Assembly (NCBI RefSeq): GCF_015558675.1
Contig: NZ_JADMOL010000001.1
Span: forward strand, 432,364 to 496,363
Direction: 5' to 3'
Length of the DNA stretch: 64,000 nt
From: Paenibacillus sp. 1001270B_150601_E10
Lineage (GTDB): Bacteria; Bacillota; Bacilli; Paenibacillales; Paenibacillaceae
The notes below the pieces were generated by a model. That model had not been told where the DNA came from and did no database searches. It was given only the letters and a program-made list of their open reading frames with translations. Below, piece by piece: positions 17,496 to 26,250 of this stretch. Position numbers and translations under genes: made by a program. How positions within the stretch are numbered: the first letter of the stretch is position 1; every line of letters begins with the position of its first letter.

Positions 17496-19172
17496 TTATT
17501 GACCAGCAATTTTCTTTTTGTTTTCTTGCCATCTTTGAGTCTTGAAGTCAAGCAGCTTTTGATATCCTGCGTCCATAGAATCTTTCTCTGCTTTTTGGAG
17601 AATCGCTTCAACATCTGCATCGGACTTCGCATAGATTGCTGCTGCACGTGCTTGAAGATAGATCTCATCAACACGCTTCGCAATGATACCTTCATCTGTA
17701 TTAGGCACAGGGTTTAGGTTAATAAATTCTGTAGCATTGGACTGCGTTTTCCATGTAACATCATTTTGCCACTTCGTTACCCAGTTGCGCTGCTCTTCTG
17801 GGAGCGTTGCGTCATAGTCAGCTTTTGTACGGTCTGCAAATACCGTGTTACCTACCCATGCAAAGTTCGTGGATACGCCTTGATACTCAAGCAGGCCAGC
17901 AGCATCTTTGACATATTCTTCCGTGAAGTTTGGTGTAATACCGTCTTCTTTCAGACCTTTCCAGTACTTGCCTTCAGGTCCCCAGAAGTTGATTGTTTGA
18001 CCTTCTGGACCTGTATACCAATCCAAGAATGCGAAGATCGCTTCAGGATCTTTCGCTGCTTTAGTAATAACCGCTACGTTCCAACCCAATGTTGTATACG
18101 TACCCGGGAAGATCTTGCTCTTATCCAAGCCTTCTTTGTGAATTGGCCATACCATAAAGTAGCCAGCGTCTGGATCGTTCTTCACAAGCTCAGGATGCGC
18201 CTTTTGTGCGATATCCGTAGGGCTTGCGCCAGCATATACAGCAACATTACCAGTCATAACAGTCTCTGTAATTTGGTCAAGCGTTTGTGTAAACGCATCT
18301 TGTGTGATGAGCTTCTCACGGAATAGCTTCGAAGTATATTTCATCGCTTCGACGAACTGAGGATCGGAATAGATCGAAGTCAGCTTGTCGCCGTTAGGAA
18401 CTGCGCGCATACCAGGGAATTTATGATCATTCTCTTTGAATGCGGAGTACAAGACGTCAATACCTTGACCGTCATTTGCCAATCCTGGTTGATAAGGAAT
18501 AACCTTAGGGAATTTCTCTTTTACAAGCTTTAAGTAGTTGTAAAGATCATCCGTAGTTTCAAGCTTTGGAGATCCAAGATCCTTATAGATCTTGCTATTA
18601 ATGACATAGCCTGCGTTACCGTTAGGCTGGTTCGTATACCAGTTCGGGAATCCATACAAGTGGCCGTCTTCAGCACGAAGAATGTTAATGCCTGCATCGC
18701 CGAGCCATTGTTTCAGATTCGGATATTTTTCAACGTATTCATCGAGTGCTACCAGCATTCCTGCCTCACGAAGTCTTTCAAAATCCGCAGCACGGTCCAG
18801 CCAAATGACATCAGGAAGGCTGTTAGTTGCGATCATCGTATTGAGCTTCGCTGCAGGGTCGCTACCTGCGCTAATCGACTTAACTGTTACCTTCTTGTTG
18901 TCTTGAATCCACTTCGTACCTACGTCTCCTCCCCACGGTGGCATGGTATACCAGCCATAGTGGCCGTAGAGCGTGAATTCAAGCGGATCTTTGCCGAGCT
19001 CATACAAATTGGATCCTTCTTCTCCTGACTTCTCCTCTTGTTTTGTATTTTCCTTCGTTGTCGTGTTGCCAGTGGAAGAGGTACCGCTATTGCTGCCTGA
19101 ACAAGCTGCTAGGAATGAAGCCGTCATTAGGATCGTGATGAGCGTTAGAAATAATGACTTTTTAAACTTCAT
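17496..19172 (-). CDS. Extracellular solute-binding lipoprotein (carbohydrate ABC importer), copy 1
   Basis: 558 residues. Signal peptide and lipobox (ASFLAAC, lipid-modified Cys24), then a low-complexity Ser/Thr/Glu linker and a large type-1 binding protein domain of the LipO/LplA-like group (DVIWLDRAADFERLREAGML, KIFPGTYTTLGWNVAVITK, FLDWYTGPEGQTINFWGPEG). It captures an oligosaccharide outside the membrane and hands it to the permease pair upstream. It is very similar along its whole length to the genes at 21490 and 23540, indicating recent duplication. Followed by beta-mannosidase, suggesting a mannoside ligand. Confidence 0.93.
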   Translation of the reverse strand: MKFKKSLFLTLITILMTASFLAACSGSNSGTSSTGNTTTKENTKQEEKSGEEGSNLYELGKDPLEFTLYGHYGWYTMPPWGGDVGTKWIQDNKKVTVKSISAGSDPAAKLNTMIATNSLPDVIWLDRAADFERLREAGMLVALDEYVEKYPNLKQWLGDAGINILRAEDGHLYGFPNWYTNQPNGNAGYVINSKIYKDLGSPKLETTDDLYNYLKLVKEKFPKVIPYQPGLANDGQGIDVLYSAFKENDHKFPGMRAVPNGDKLTSIYSDPQFVEAMKYTSKLFREKLITQDAFTQTLDQITETVMTGNVAVYAGASPTDIAQKAHPELVKNDPDAGYFMVWPIHKEGLDKSKIFPGTYTTLGWNVAVITKAAKDPEAIFAFLDWYTGPEGQTINFWGPEGKYWKGLKEDGITPNFTEEYVKDAAGLLEYQGVSTNFAWVGNTVFADRTKADYDATLPEEQRNWVTKWQNDVTWKTQSNATEFINLNPVPNTDEGIIAKRVDEIYLQARAAAIYAKSDADVEAILQKAEKDSMDAGYQKLLDFKTQRWQENKKKIAGQ

Positions 19173-19200
19173 CTAGATTAAACCCCTCTCATGATTTATA

Positions 19201-19231
19201 TATGGCTAAAAGCAAAATGCTTTGAACCCTT
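19201..19231 (-). promoter_or_regulatory. Conserved leader hairpin upstream of binding protein copy 1
   Basis: Minus strand reads AAGGGTTCAAAGCATTTTGC then TTTTAGCCATA: an AAAGC/GCTTT inverted repeat followed by CCATA, ending 29 bases before the start codon. The same arrangement occurs before the other two copies (23182-23214, 25234-25266). Confidence 0.5.
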
Positions 19232-19292
19232 GTTCAGACGTACACGCATTGGTCCCCAATCGACTCAATACGGTACTACATGATGAAAGAGA

Positions 19293-20189
19293 CTACTCTT
19301 TCAAAGAACCAACCAATACCCCTTTAACAAAGTACTTCTGCACGAATGGATACACGCATATAATCGGTATGGTTGCGACCATCATCGTGGCCATCGTTAA
19401 AGATCGGCTGGTGACACTCTTCATCGCACTGATACGTGCCTGAGATGCAGAGTCAATATTTGCCGTCTGCTCAGATACGATATTAGAATCTAGAATTTGA
19501 CGCAAAATGGTCTGAATCGGCAGCAAATTCTCATTCGATACATAGATCGAAGGCGCAAACCAGTCATTCCAGTGGGCAATCGCGGTAAACAAGGACAATG
19601 TCGCGATGACTGGTCCGGACAGTGGGATAACAATTCGGAAGAAAGTCCCCCAGTTCCCGCAGCCGTCCATCTTTGCCGATTCCTCCAGACCCGCTGGTAA
19701 GCCGCGGAAGAAGGTGCGGAAGATGATCATATTCCACACACTGATCAAACCAGGAATAATGTATACCCAGAATGTATTTACCAAGCCAAGTCCGCGAATC
19801 AGAAAGAACGTAGGGATAAGTCCGCCACCGAAGTACATGGTGATGATGCACATAATCATGTAATACTTTTTGCCGATCAGATCGGCCTTGGACATCCCGT
19901 ATGCGAAGGTAGCTGTACAAAGAATAGCGCCGAACGTTCCGACGATCGTTCTCAACACAGATATGAGAAAGCCTCTCATCAGTCTTTCATCTTTAAATAC
20001 AACCGAATAATTCTCGAAGGTAAATTCACGTGGCCAGAATGTGATGCCTCCCATGGAAGTATCGGTTCCCTGATTGAATGAAATAACCAAACCATTCCAG
20101 AATGGATAGAACGTTGAGAAGCCAAGCAAGATTAGGAATGAATATATGAAGATAATCATGATACGATCCCCAGTTCCAAGGCGAGTCAC
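19293..20189 (-). CDS. Carbohydrate ABC transporter permease (YtcP/LplC type), copy 1
   Basis: 298 residues, six membrane helices. The MetI-like permease signature lies in EESAKMDGCGNWGTFFRIVIPLSGP (an EAA loop that docks to the ATPase), with the YtcP-type ending VYPFVQKYFVKGVLVGSLKE. The GTG at 20189 with AAGGAGGG upstream is chosen: it gives exactly the same length as the paralogue at 25320 and avoids overlap with the upstream permease. Second gene of permease-permease-binding-protein unit. Confidence 0.93.
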   Translation of the reverse strand: MTRLGTGDRIMIIFIYSFLILLGFSTFYPFWNGLVISFNQGTDTSMGGITFWPREFTFENYSVVFKDERLMRGFLISVLRTIVGTFGAILCTATFAYGMSKADLIGKKYYMIMCIITMYFGGGLIPTFFLIRGLGLVNTFWVYIIPGLISVWNMIIFRTFFRGLPAGLEESAKMDGCGNWGTFFRIVIPLSGPVIATLSLFTAIAHWNDWFAPSIYVSNENLLPIQTILRQILDSNIVSEQTANIDSASQARISAMKSVTSRSLTMATMMVATIPIICVYPFVQKYFVKGVLVGSLKE

Positions 20190-20220
20190 ATCTATCCCTC
20201 CTTCCGTATAGTATCGTTTC

Positions 20221-21177
20221 TTACCATAAGCTGTTGCCAGATCTTCGAGCAATCGTATTGGCAATGGTCAACAGAATAACCCCAATAATGGATTTGAATA
20301 ATCCAACGGCTGCACCATACGAGTATCGGTAATCCTGCAAGCCCACCCTATACACAAAGGTATCGATGACATCAGACACAGGTCGTATAATTGGGTTTTT
20401 CGCGAGCAGCAAGATATCCTCGAAGCCTGCATTCAACAAGTTACCGATGGCAAGAATCATAAAGATGGATACTACCGGCATAATGCATGGAAGCGTAATC
20501 AAGTAAATTTGTCTAAATCGGCTTGCACCGTCCATGGAAGCGGCTTCATAAAGGTGAGGGTCGATGCCTGCAATGGCTGCTAAATATACAATGGATCCAA
20601 ATCCAATTTCTTTCCAAACATTAGTCGTGATGAGAATGCCCCAGAAGTATTCGGGTATAGACAGGAAGTTAATTGGTTCATCAATGAGGTTTAAAGATTC
20701 TAGGAGTATATTGACGCTGCCGCTTTCTGTGGATAGAAGTGAGATGACAAATCCGGCAACGATAACCCAAGACAGGAAGTGAGGTAAGTAGCTGACTGTT
20801 TGTATAATGCGCTTGAAGAACATTCGATTGACTTCGTTAAGCATGAGAGCGAGTATGATCGGGGCTGGAAAGCCAATACAGAATTTGAGAAGTGAGATGA
20901 CTAAGGTGTTGCGCATCACGTTAAAAAACGCTGGGTCTTGGAAAAACATTTCGAACTGCTTAAAGCCTACCCAAGGACTTTCAAAATATCCTTTAAAAAT
21001 ATCGTACTCCTGGAAGGCCATAATCACACCGTACATCGGAATGTAGTTGAAGACAAAGATGAAGGCTAACGCAGGAAGCACCATGAGTTGAATATCGATC
21101 TGTTGAAAGAATCGCTTGATCAGCGGTTTCTCCTTTGACTTTGGCAGATGTTCATTCTCTAGTGAGACTTGTGCCAT
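20221..21177 (-). CDS. Carbohydrate ABC transporter permease (LplB type), copy 1
   Basis: 318 residues, six membrane helices with the LplB-like N-terminus (IPMYGVIMAFQEYDIFKGYFESPW) and EAA loop in YEAASMDGASRFRQIYLITLP. It pairs with the YtcP-type permease 31 bases downstream. AAGGAGGAACGAC precedes the ATG. Nearly identical in layout to the gene at 26251. First gene of the second importer transcript; upstream region 21178-21436 should hold its promoter. Confidence 0.93.
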   Translation of the reverse strand: MAQVSLENEHLPKSKEKPLIKRFFQQIDIQLMVLPALAFIFVFNYIPMYGVIMAFQEYDIFKGYFESPWVGFKQFEMFFQDPAFFNVMRNTLVISLLKFCIGFPAPIILALMLNEVNRMFFKRIIQTVSYLPHFLSWVIVAGFVISLLSTESGSVNILLESLNLIDEPINFLSIPEYFWGILITTNVWKEIGFGSIVYLAAIAGIDPHLYEAASMDGASRFRQIYLITLPCIMPVVSIFMILAIGNLLNAGFEDILLLAKNPIIRPVSDVIDTFVYRVGLQDYRYSYGAAVGLFKSIIGVILLTIANTIARRSGNSLW

Positions 21178-21436
21178 GTCGTTCCTCCTTTATATGCACA
21201 TTCTATTCAGTTTAATCGTGATAACTTTAAAGCGGACCACATCCTCCTACCCAGGACCTACTCAATCTTCGTTGTACAGTATCCAGAGCTGTTATTTTCT
21301 GTATCTACTATACAATTATCATAAACATGAAGCGCTAACATGGGAATATGCTCAAACAACGAAAAGTTATACTATTCAACGATACAAGGTCCAATCTTCA
21401 TATTTTTTTAATATCGAATGTTTCTTTTATTTTTAC
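21178..21436 (-). promoter_or_regulatory. Upstream region of importer copy 1, with conserved 32-bp box at 21349-21380
   Basis: No gene fits here. On the minus strand, the 32 bases at 21380-21349 (beginning GTTGAATAGTAT, ending TTTGAGCA) match 27 of 32 positions with 27393-27362 upstream of the paralogous importer. Just downstream, around 21332-21346, a degenerate cre-like sequence (TGTTAGCGCTTCA, one base short of the consensus) is found. Candidate activator site plus weak catabolite control. Confidence 0.55.
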
Positions 21437-21479
21437 AAAAAACGTCCGAAATCTGACAAGGATCGTCAAACCCCGGACA
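21437..21479 (-). terminator. Terminator after binding protein copy 2
   Basis: Minus strand GTCCGGGGTTTGAC ... GTCAGATTTCGGAC followed by GTTTTTTG; immediately after the stop region of the gene ending at 21490. Confidence 0.75.
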
Positions 21480-21489
21480 TGATCATACT

Positions 21490-23157
21490 CTATTCGCCCG
21501 CAATCTTCTTCTTATTAGCATGCCAGCGATCCGTCTTATAATCAAGCAGTTTCTGATAATCGGCAGCCATGGACTGCTGTTCAGCCTCCTTCAGGATCCC
21601 TTCGACTTCTGAATCTGAATGGGCATAGATCGCTTTAGCGCGCGCCTGCAGATAGATCTCGTCAATTCGCTTGGCGATAACGCCTAGATCTGAGTTTGGT
21701 ATTGGAGTAAGATTAATAAACTCTGTCGCATTGCTTTGCGTCTTCCACGTAATATCATGCTGCCATTTCGTTGTCCAGTTGCGTTTTTCCTCCGGCAGCG
21801 TAGCATCGAAGTCTGCTTTTGTCACATCGGCATAGACCGTATTACCAACCCACATTAGCTTGCTTGAGACCCCTTGATATTTTAAGAGCTCCTCCGCGTC
21901 GTTAATGTACGCATCTGTGAAGATTGGCGTGATGCCATCCTCCTTAAGCCCTTTCCAATACTGGCCCTCAGGGCCCCAGAAGTTGATTCGATGCCCCTCC
22001 GGCCCCGTATACCAATCGAGGAAGGCAAAGATTGCCTCAGGATCCTTCGCGGCCTTTGTAATCACAGCCACATTCCAACCAAGCGTCGTGTAGGTGCCTG
22101 GAAAGATCTTGTTCTTATCGAGCCCAGCTTTATGAACAGGCCATATCATAAAATATCCTGCATCAGGATCTTGCTTGGTCATCTCCGCATGAGCGTTAGA
22201 GGCGATATCCGTAGGGCTGGCGCCTGCAAAGACCGCTACATTTCCGGACATTACCGTCTCCGTAATCTGATCCAACGTTTGGGTAAAGGCGTCTTGAGAG
22301 ATCAGCTTTTCTCTAAACAGCTTGGATGTGTACTTCATGGCTTCGACGAATGCTGGGTCCGAATAAATGGAGGTCAGCTTTTCTCCCACAGGAACCGCTC
22401 TCATTCCAGGAAACTTATGATCATTCTCTTTAAAAGCGGAGTACAATACATCAATTCCTTGTCCGTCATTCGCGAGCCCCGGCTGATAAGGAATAACTTT
22501 CGGATATTTTTCGCGCACAAGCTTTAAATAGTTGTACAGATCATCTGTTGTTTCAATTTTTGGTGAACCAAGCTCCTTATAGATCTTGCTGTTAATGACA
22601 TAGCCCGCATTGCCATTCGGTTGTTTCGTATACCAGTTTGGAAACCCATATAAGTGTCCATCCTCAGCTCGAAGAATGTTAATGCCTTCGTCTCCCAACC
22701 ATTGCTTTAGATTCGGATATTTGTCGACATACTCATCCAATGGAACGAGCAAATTTGCTTCACGAAGCCTCTCAAAATCAGCAGCACGATCCAACCAGAT
22801 CACGTCAGGCAAACTATTAGTCGCAATCATCGTATTGAGCTTCGCTGCCGGATCATTGCCTGCACTGATCGCCTTTACCGTAACCTTTTTGTTATCCTGG
22901 ATCCATTTCGAACCCTCGTCAGCTCCCCAAGCAGGCATGGAATAAGAATTGTAATGTCCATATAATGTAAATTCTAGTTGATCTTTACCCAACTCGTATA
23001 AGCCATTGCTATTTCTTACTGTAGGCTCTTTCTCCTTGTCCCTATTCGTGGTGGATGGAGTGTTCGTCGTCGTGCCGCTGTCTGAACAGGCTGCTAGAAA
23101 TGAAGCTGTCAGTAACATCGTGATGATCATCAGAAATAATGATCGTTTAAACTTCAT
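21490..23157 (-). CDS. Extracellular solute-binding lipoprotein, copy 2 (stand-alone)
   Basis: 555 residues with lipobox ASFLAAC (Cys24), an Asn/Thr-rich linker, and the same binding domain as copies 1 and 3 (DVIWLDRAADFERLREANLL, TGPEGHRINFWGPEGQYW). The start at 23157 has AAAGGGG upstream; an earlier in-frame ATG does not. Unlike copies 1 and 3 it has no permeases attached: it is bounded by a terminator on each side, so it is a single-gene transcript. It presumably feeds one of the two neighbouring permease pairs with a different ligand range. Confidence 0.92.
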   Translation of the reverse strand: MKFKRSLFLMIITMLLTASFLAACSDSGTTTNTPSTTNRDKEKEPTVRNSNGLYELGKDQLEFTLYGHYNSYSMPAWGADEGSKWIQDNKKVTVKAISAGNDPAAKLNTMIATNSLPDVIWLDRAADFERLREANLLVPLDEYVDKYPNLKQWLGDEGINILRAEDGHLYGFPNWYTKQPNGNAGYVINSKIYKELGSPKIETTDDLYNYLKLVREKYPKVIPYQPGLANDGQGIDVLYSAFKENDHKFPGMRAVPVGEKLTSIYSDPAFVEAMKYTSKLFREKLISQDAFTQTLDQITETVMSGNVAVFAGASPTDIASNAHAEMTKQDPDAGYFMIWPVHKAGLDKNKIFPGTYTTLGWNVAVITKAAKDPEAIFAFLDWYTGPEGHRINFWGPEGQYWKGLKEDGITPIFTDAYINDAEELLKYQGVSSKLMWVGNTVYADVTKADFDATLPEEKRNWTTKWQHDITWKTQSNATEFINLTPIPNSDLGVIAKRIDEIYLQARAKAIYAHSDSEVEGILKEAEQQSMAADYQKLLDYKTDRWHANKKKIAGE

Positions 23158-23468
23158 CTGATTAGCCCCTTTCATCATAGATATGGTAAAAAGCAAGCCG
23201 CTTTATACCCGTGGTCAATAAAACAAATCATTCTAGCTCTTCATGATGCAACCTCTTAAGGATATCCATAGGCATATTCATGCAGTGCCTTATCCCGGAG
23301 TTGCATAGTAGCTAATTAGTTCTGTCAATCCATAACTGTAATTATTTGTTTTTATTATCATAATCATCTATATCTGTCATGAAAATAGGTTTGATCAATG
23401 AAATGTGATACAAAACAACGAACATGCTTGGACAATATAATCATTCATACTGCTGCAAATTATGGCAC
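23158..23468 (-). promoter_or_regulatory. Upstream region of binding protein copy 2
   Basis: No gene fits here. It contains the conserved leader inverted repeat at 23182-23214 (minus strand ACGGGTATAAAGCGG ... GCTTTTTACCATA) and TTCGTTGTTT at 23413-23422, a fragment of the 32-bp box found before the two permease operons. A promoter is expected because a terminator lies just upstream, but no clear -35/-10 pair was picked out. Confidence 0.45.
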
Positions 23469-23512
23469 AAAAAAAGACAGAGAGTCAAAGGGGATAACCC
23501 CTCTAACTCTCC
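23469..23512 (-). terminator. Terminator after binding protein copy 3
   Basis: Minus strand GGAGAGTTAGAGGGG TTAT CCCCTTTGACTCTC with TTTTTTT following; 28 bases after the stop at 23540. Confidence 0.85.
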
Positions 23513-23539
23513 ATCTGAACGTTTACGAACGGTATTCAA

Positions 23540-25201
23540 TTAGTTACCAGCAATTTTTTGTTTGTTTGCTTGCCATTTTTGTGTTTTGAACTCTAGCAAT
23601 TTGTCATAGCCAGCTGCAGCGGCATCCGCTTGAGCTTTGTCCAAGATCGCGATAACCTCTTCGTCTGTCTTCGCATAGATCGCTTGAGTACGAGCCAATT
23701 GATAGATATCTTCAACACGTTGTTGAATCATGCCTTCTTCTGTATCTGGAAGCGGATTCAAACTAATGAATTCTGTTGCGTTGGATTGCGTTTTCCAAGT
23801 AATCTCACTTTGCCAACGAGTAGACCAGTTGCGTTCTTCTTCAGGAAGAGACTCTTCGAACTTCGCTTTTGTACGGTCAGCAAATACAGTATTACCTACC
23901 CATGCAAGGTTAGTCGAAAGCTGTTGATACTCAGCCAAGCCAGCTGCATCTTTTACATACTCTTCTGTGAACTTCGGTGAAATACCGTCATCTTCAAGAC
24001 CATTCCAGTACTTGCCTTCAGGTCCCCAGAAGTTGATCGTTTGACCTTCCGGACCTGTATACCAATCCAAGAATGCATAGATTGCTTCAGGATCTTTAGC
24101 TGCCTTTGTAATAACCGCTACGTTCCAGCCAAGCGTTGTATACGTACCAGGGAAGATCTTGTCTTTATCCAAGCCTTCTTTATGAATTGGCCAGATCATG
24201 AAGTAACCGCCGTTAGGGTCGGAGTTTGCAAGACCTGCATGTGCCTTCATCGCGATCTCTGTTGGGCTTGCAGAAGCAAATACTGCTACGTTGCCCGTCA
24301 TAACAGATTCTTCGATTTGATCCAATGTTTGTGTAAACGCATCCTGTGTGATCAGCTTCTCACGGAACAGCTTAGCAGAATATTGCATCGCTTCACGGAA
24401 CGCTGGATCTGTAAAGATGGAAGTAAGCTTATCGCCTTCTGGAACCGCTCTCATACCAGGGTACTTGTGATCATTCTCTTTAAATGCAGAGTACAGAATA
24501 TCCATACCTTGTCCATCTTTCGCCAAGTGCGGCTGATACGGAATTACGTTTGGATATTTTTCTTTTACAAGCTTCAAGTAGTTGTACAGATCTTCTGTCG
24601 TCTCAAGCTTAGGAGATCCAAGCTCTGTATAGTATTTCTTGTTTACAACGTAACCTGCGTTACCATTAGGCTGGCTTGTATACCAGTTCGGGAAGCCGTA
24701 AAGGTGTCCGTCTTCAGCGCGAAGGATATTTGCACCTTTGTCACCCAACCACTCTTTCAGGTTTGGATATTTGTTGAAGTACTCATCCAGTGGAGCGAGC
24801 ATGCCTGCTTCACGTAGACGTTCCAAGTCAGATGCACGATCCAACCAGATAACATCTGGCATATCATTGGTTGAAATCATCGTATTCAGCTTCTGAGCTG
24901 CGTTACCGCCAGAGCTGATCGCTTTTACCGTAACCTTTTTGTTGTCTTGAATCCACTTGGATCCCTCATCATCGCCCCATTGAGGCATTGTGTACCAGTC
25001 ATAGTGACCATAGAAAGTAAATTCCAAAGGTTCCTTTCCTAGCTCATAAAGACCGGATGAAGATGTTTCTGTTTCTGTCTTGTTGCTTGACCCCTCTGAT
25101 GTAGACTCATTAGATGTGTTGTTGCTTGAACAAGCTGCGAGGAAGGATACTGACATGAACACCGTAATGATCGTCAGCAGTAAAGATTTCTTGAATCTCA
25201 T
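23540..25201 (-). CDS. Extracellular solute-binding lipoprotein, copy 3
   Basis: 553 residues. Lipobox SFLAAC (Cys24), Ser/Thr/Glu linker, then the type-1 binding domain shared with copies 1 and 2 (DVIWLDRASDLERLREAGML, YTTLGWNVAVITKAAKDPEA, TGPEGQTINFWGPEGKYW). Third gene of an LplB-YtcP-binding-protein operon starting at 27207. GAGAGGGG precedes the ATG. A 118-base gap with two hairpins separates it from the upstream permease, typical of differential expression of the abundant binding protein. Confidence 0.93.
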   Translation of the reverse strand: MRFKKSLLLTIITVFMSVSFLAACSSNNTSNESTSEGSSNKTETETSSSGLYELGKEPLEFTFYGHYDWYTMPQWGDDEGSKWIQDNKKVTVKAISSGGNAAQKLNTMISTNDMPDVIWLDRASDLERLREAGMLAPLDEYFNKYPNLKEWLGDKGANILRAEDGHLYGFPNWYTSQPNGNAGYVVNKKYYTELGSPKLETTEDLYNYLKLVKEKYPNVIPYQPHLAKDGQGMDILYSAFKENDHKYPGMRAVPEGDKLTSIFTDPAFREAMQYSAKLFREKLITQDAFTQTLDQIEESVMTGNVAVFASASPTEIAMKAHAGLANSDPNGGYFMIWPIHKEGLDKDKIFPGTYTTLGWNVAVITKAAKDPEAIYAFLDWYTGPEGQTINFWGPEGKYWNGLEDDGISPKFTEEYVKDAAGLAEYQQLSTNLAWVGNTVFADRTKAKFEESLPEEERNWSTRWQSEITWKTQSNATEFISLNPLPDTEEGMIQQRVEDIYQLARTQAIYAKTDEEVIAILDKAQADAAAAGYDKLLEFKTQKWQANKQKIAGN

Positions 25202-25233
25202 GTAGACAACCCCTCTCTGTTGTTAAGAAAATG

Positions 25234-25266
25234 TATGGTTAAAGCGTATCGCTTTATACCCGTAAT
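25234..25266 (-). promoter_or_regulatory. Conserved leader hairpin upstream of binding protein copy 3
   Basis: Minus strand GGGTATAAAGCGATACGCTT TAACCATA: a perfect AAAGCG/CGCTTT repeat around four bases, followed by CCATA. This is the best-formed of the three paralogous leaders. A second inverted repeat, GGCAGG ... CCTGCC at 25270-25298, lies just upstream. Confidence 0.55.
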
Positions 25267-25319
25267 GGGTGGCAGGAAACGCTGATGTTCCCTGCCATAT
25301 TCTGAAATCTGCCTAAGAA

Positions 25320-26216
25320 CTACTCTTTCAAAGAACCTACCAATACACCCTTAACGAAGAACTTCTGTACGAATGGATATACACAGATGATTGGCAATGT
25401 TGCAACCATCATCGTCGCCATCGTCAAGGAACGGCTCGTAACAGACTTCATGGAGCTCAATCGACCTTGTGAAGCAGAGTCGAGATTAGCAAGCTGCTCA
25501 GACATAATGTTGGAGTCTAGAATCTGTTTTAGAATCGTTTGAATAGGAAGCAAATTCTCATTTGAGATATAGATGGCTGGACCGAACCAGTCATTCCAGT
25601 GTGCAATCGCCGTAAACAAGGACAGCGTTGCAATAACCGGACCTGATAGCGGAACAACAATTCTAAAGAATGTGCCCCAGTTTCCGCATCCATCAATCTT
25701 AGCGGATTCCTCAAGTCCTGCCGGCAATCCTCGGAAGAACGTTCGGAAGATAATCATATTCCATACGCTGATCAAGCCTGGAATAATGAATACCCAGAAT
25801 GTATTTGTCAAGCCAAGGCCACGGATAACCATGAACGTTGGAATCAAACCGCCGCTAAAGTACATCGTCACAATACACATGATCATGTAGTACTTCTTGC
25901 CCATCAATTCTTTCTTGGACATCCCGTAAGCAAAGATGGATGTACACAATATTGCGAGTACAGTACCTATAACGGTTCTAAACACCGAAACCATAAATCC
26001 GTTCAAGATACGTTTGTCTTTAAACACAATCTCGTAGTTTTCAAACGTGAAGGCCCGTGGCCAGAAGGTGATGCCACCCATGGATGTATCGGAACCTACG
26101 TTGAATGAAATGACCAGCGCATTCCAGAATGGATAGAACGTTGCGAATCCTAGCAGGATCAAGAATGTATAGATGAAGAAATACATTGCTTTATCGCCTG
26201 TTGTGTACCGTTTCAT
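25320..26216 (-). CDS. Carbohydrate ABC transporter permease (YtcP/LplC type), copy 2
   Basis: 298 residues, six membrane helices, EAA loop in EESAKIDGCGNWGTFFRIVVP and C-terminus FVKGVLVGSLKE. Almost the same protein as the one at 19293. AAGGGG lies upstream of the ATG. It sits 34 bases after the LplB-type permease and before binding protein copy 3, forming a complete importer apart from the ATPase. Confidence 0.93.
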   Translation of the reverse strand: MKRYTTGDKAMYFFIYTFLILLGFATFYPFWNALVISFNVGSDTSMGGITFWPRAFTFENYEIVFKDKRILNGFMVSVFRTVIGTVLAILCTSIFAYGMSKKELMGKKYYMIMCIVTMYFSGGLIPTFMVIRGLGLTNTFWVFIIPGLISVWNMIIFRTFFRGLPAGLEESAKIDGCGNWGTFFRIVVPLSGPVIATLSLFTAIAHWNDWFGPAIYISNENLLPIQTILKQILDSNIMSEQLANLDSASQGRLSSMKSVTSRSLTMATMMVATLPIICVYPFVQKFFVKGVLVGSLKE

Positions 26217-26250
26217 CGGTCATCATACCCCTTTCTTCATGAAGTCTCGA

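Noticed and set aside
17378..17695. N-terminal extension of the beta-mannosidase by 106 codons
   Set aside because: It lies in another frame of the binding-protein gene, has non-protein-like composition and no ribosome site; the ATG at 17377 has a strong one.
20190..20264. 25-codon extension of the permease at 19293
   Set aside because: It would overlap the upstream permease gene; the GTG at 20189 has AAGGAGGG and gives the same length as the paralogue.
23630..24817. Long plus-strand frames opposite the binding-protein genes
   Set aside because: They are antisense to well-supported genes, rich in Cys/Arg, and recur at the same relative place in the paralogues only because the sense genes are similar.
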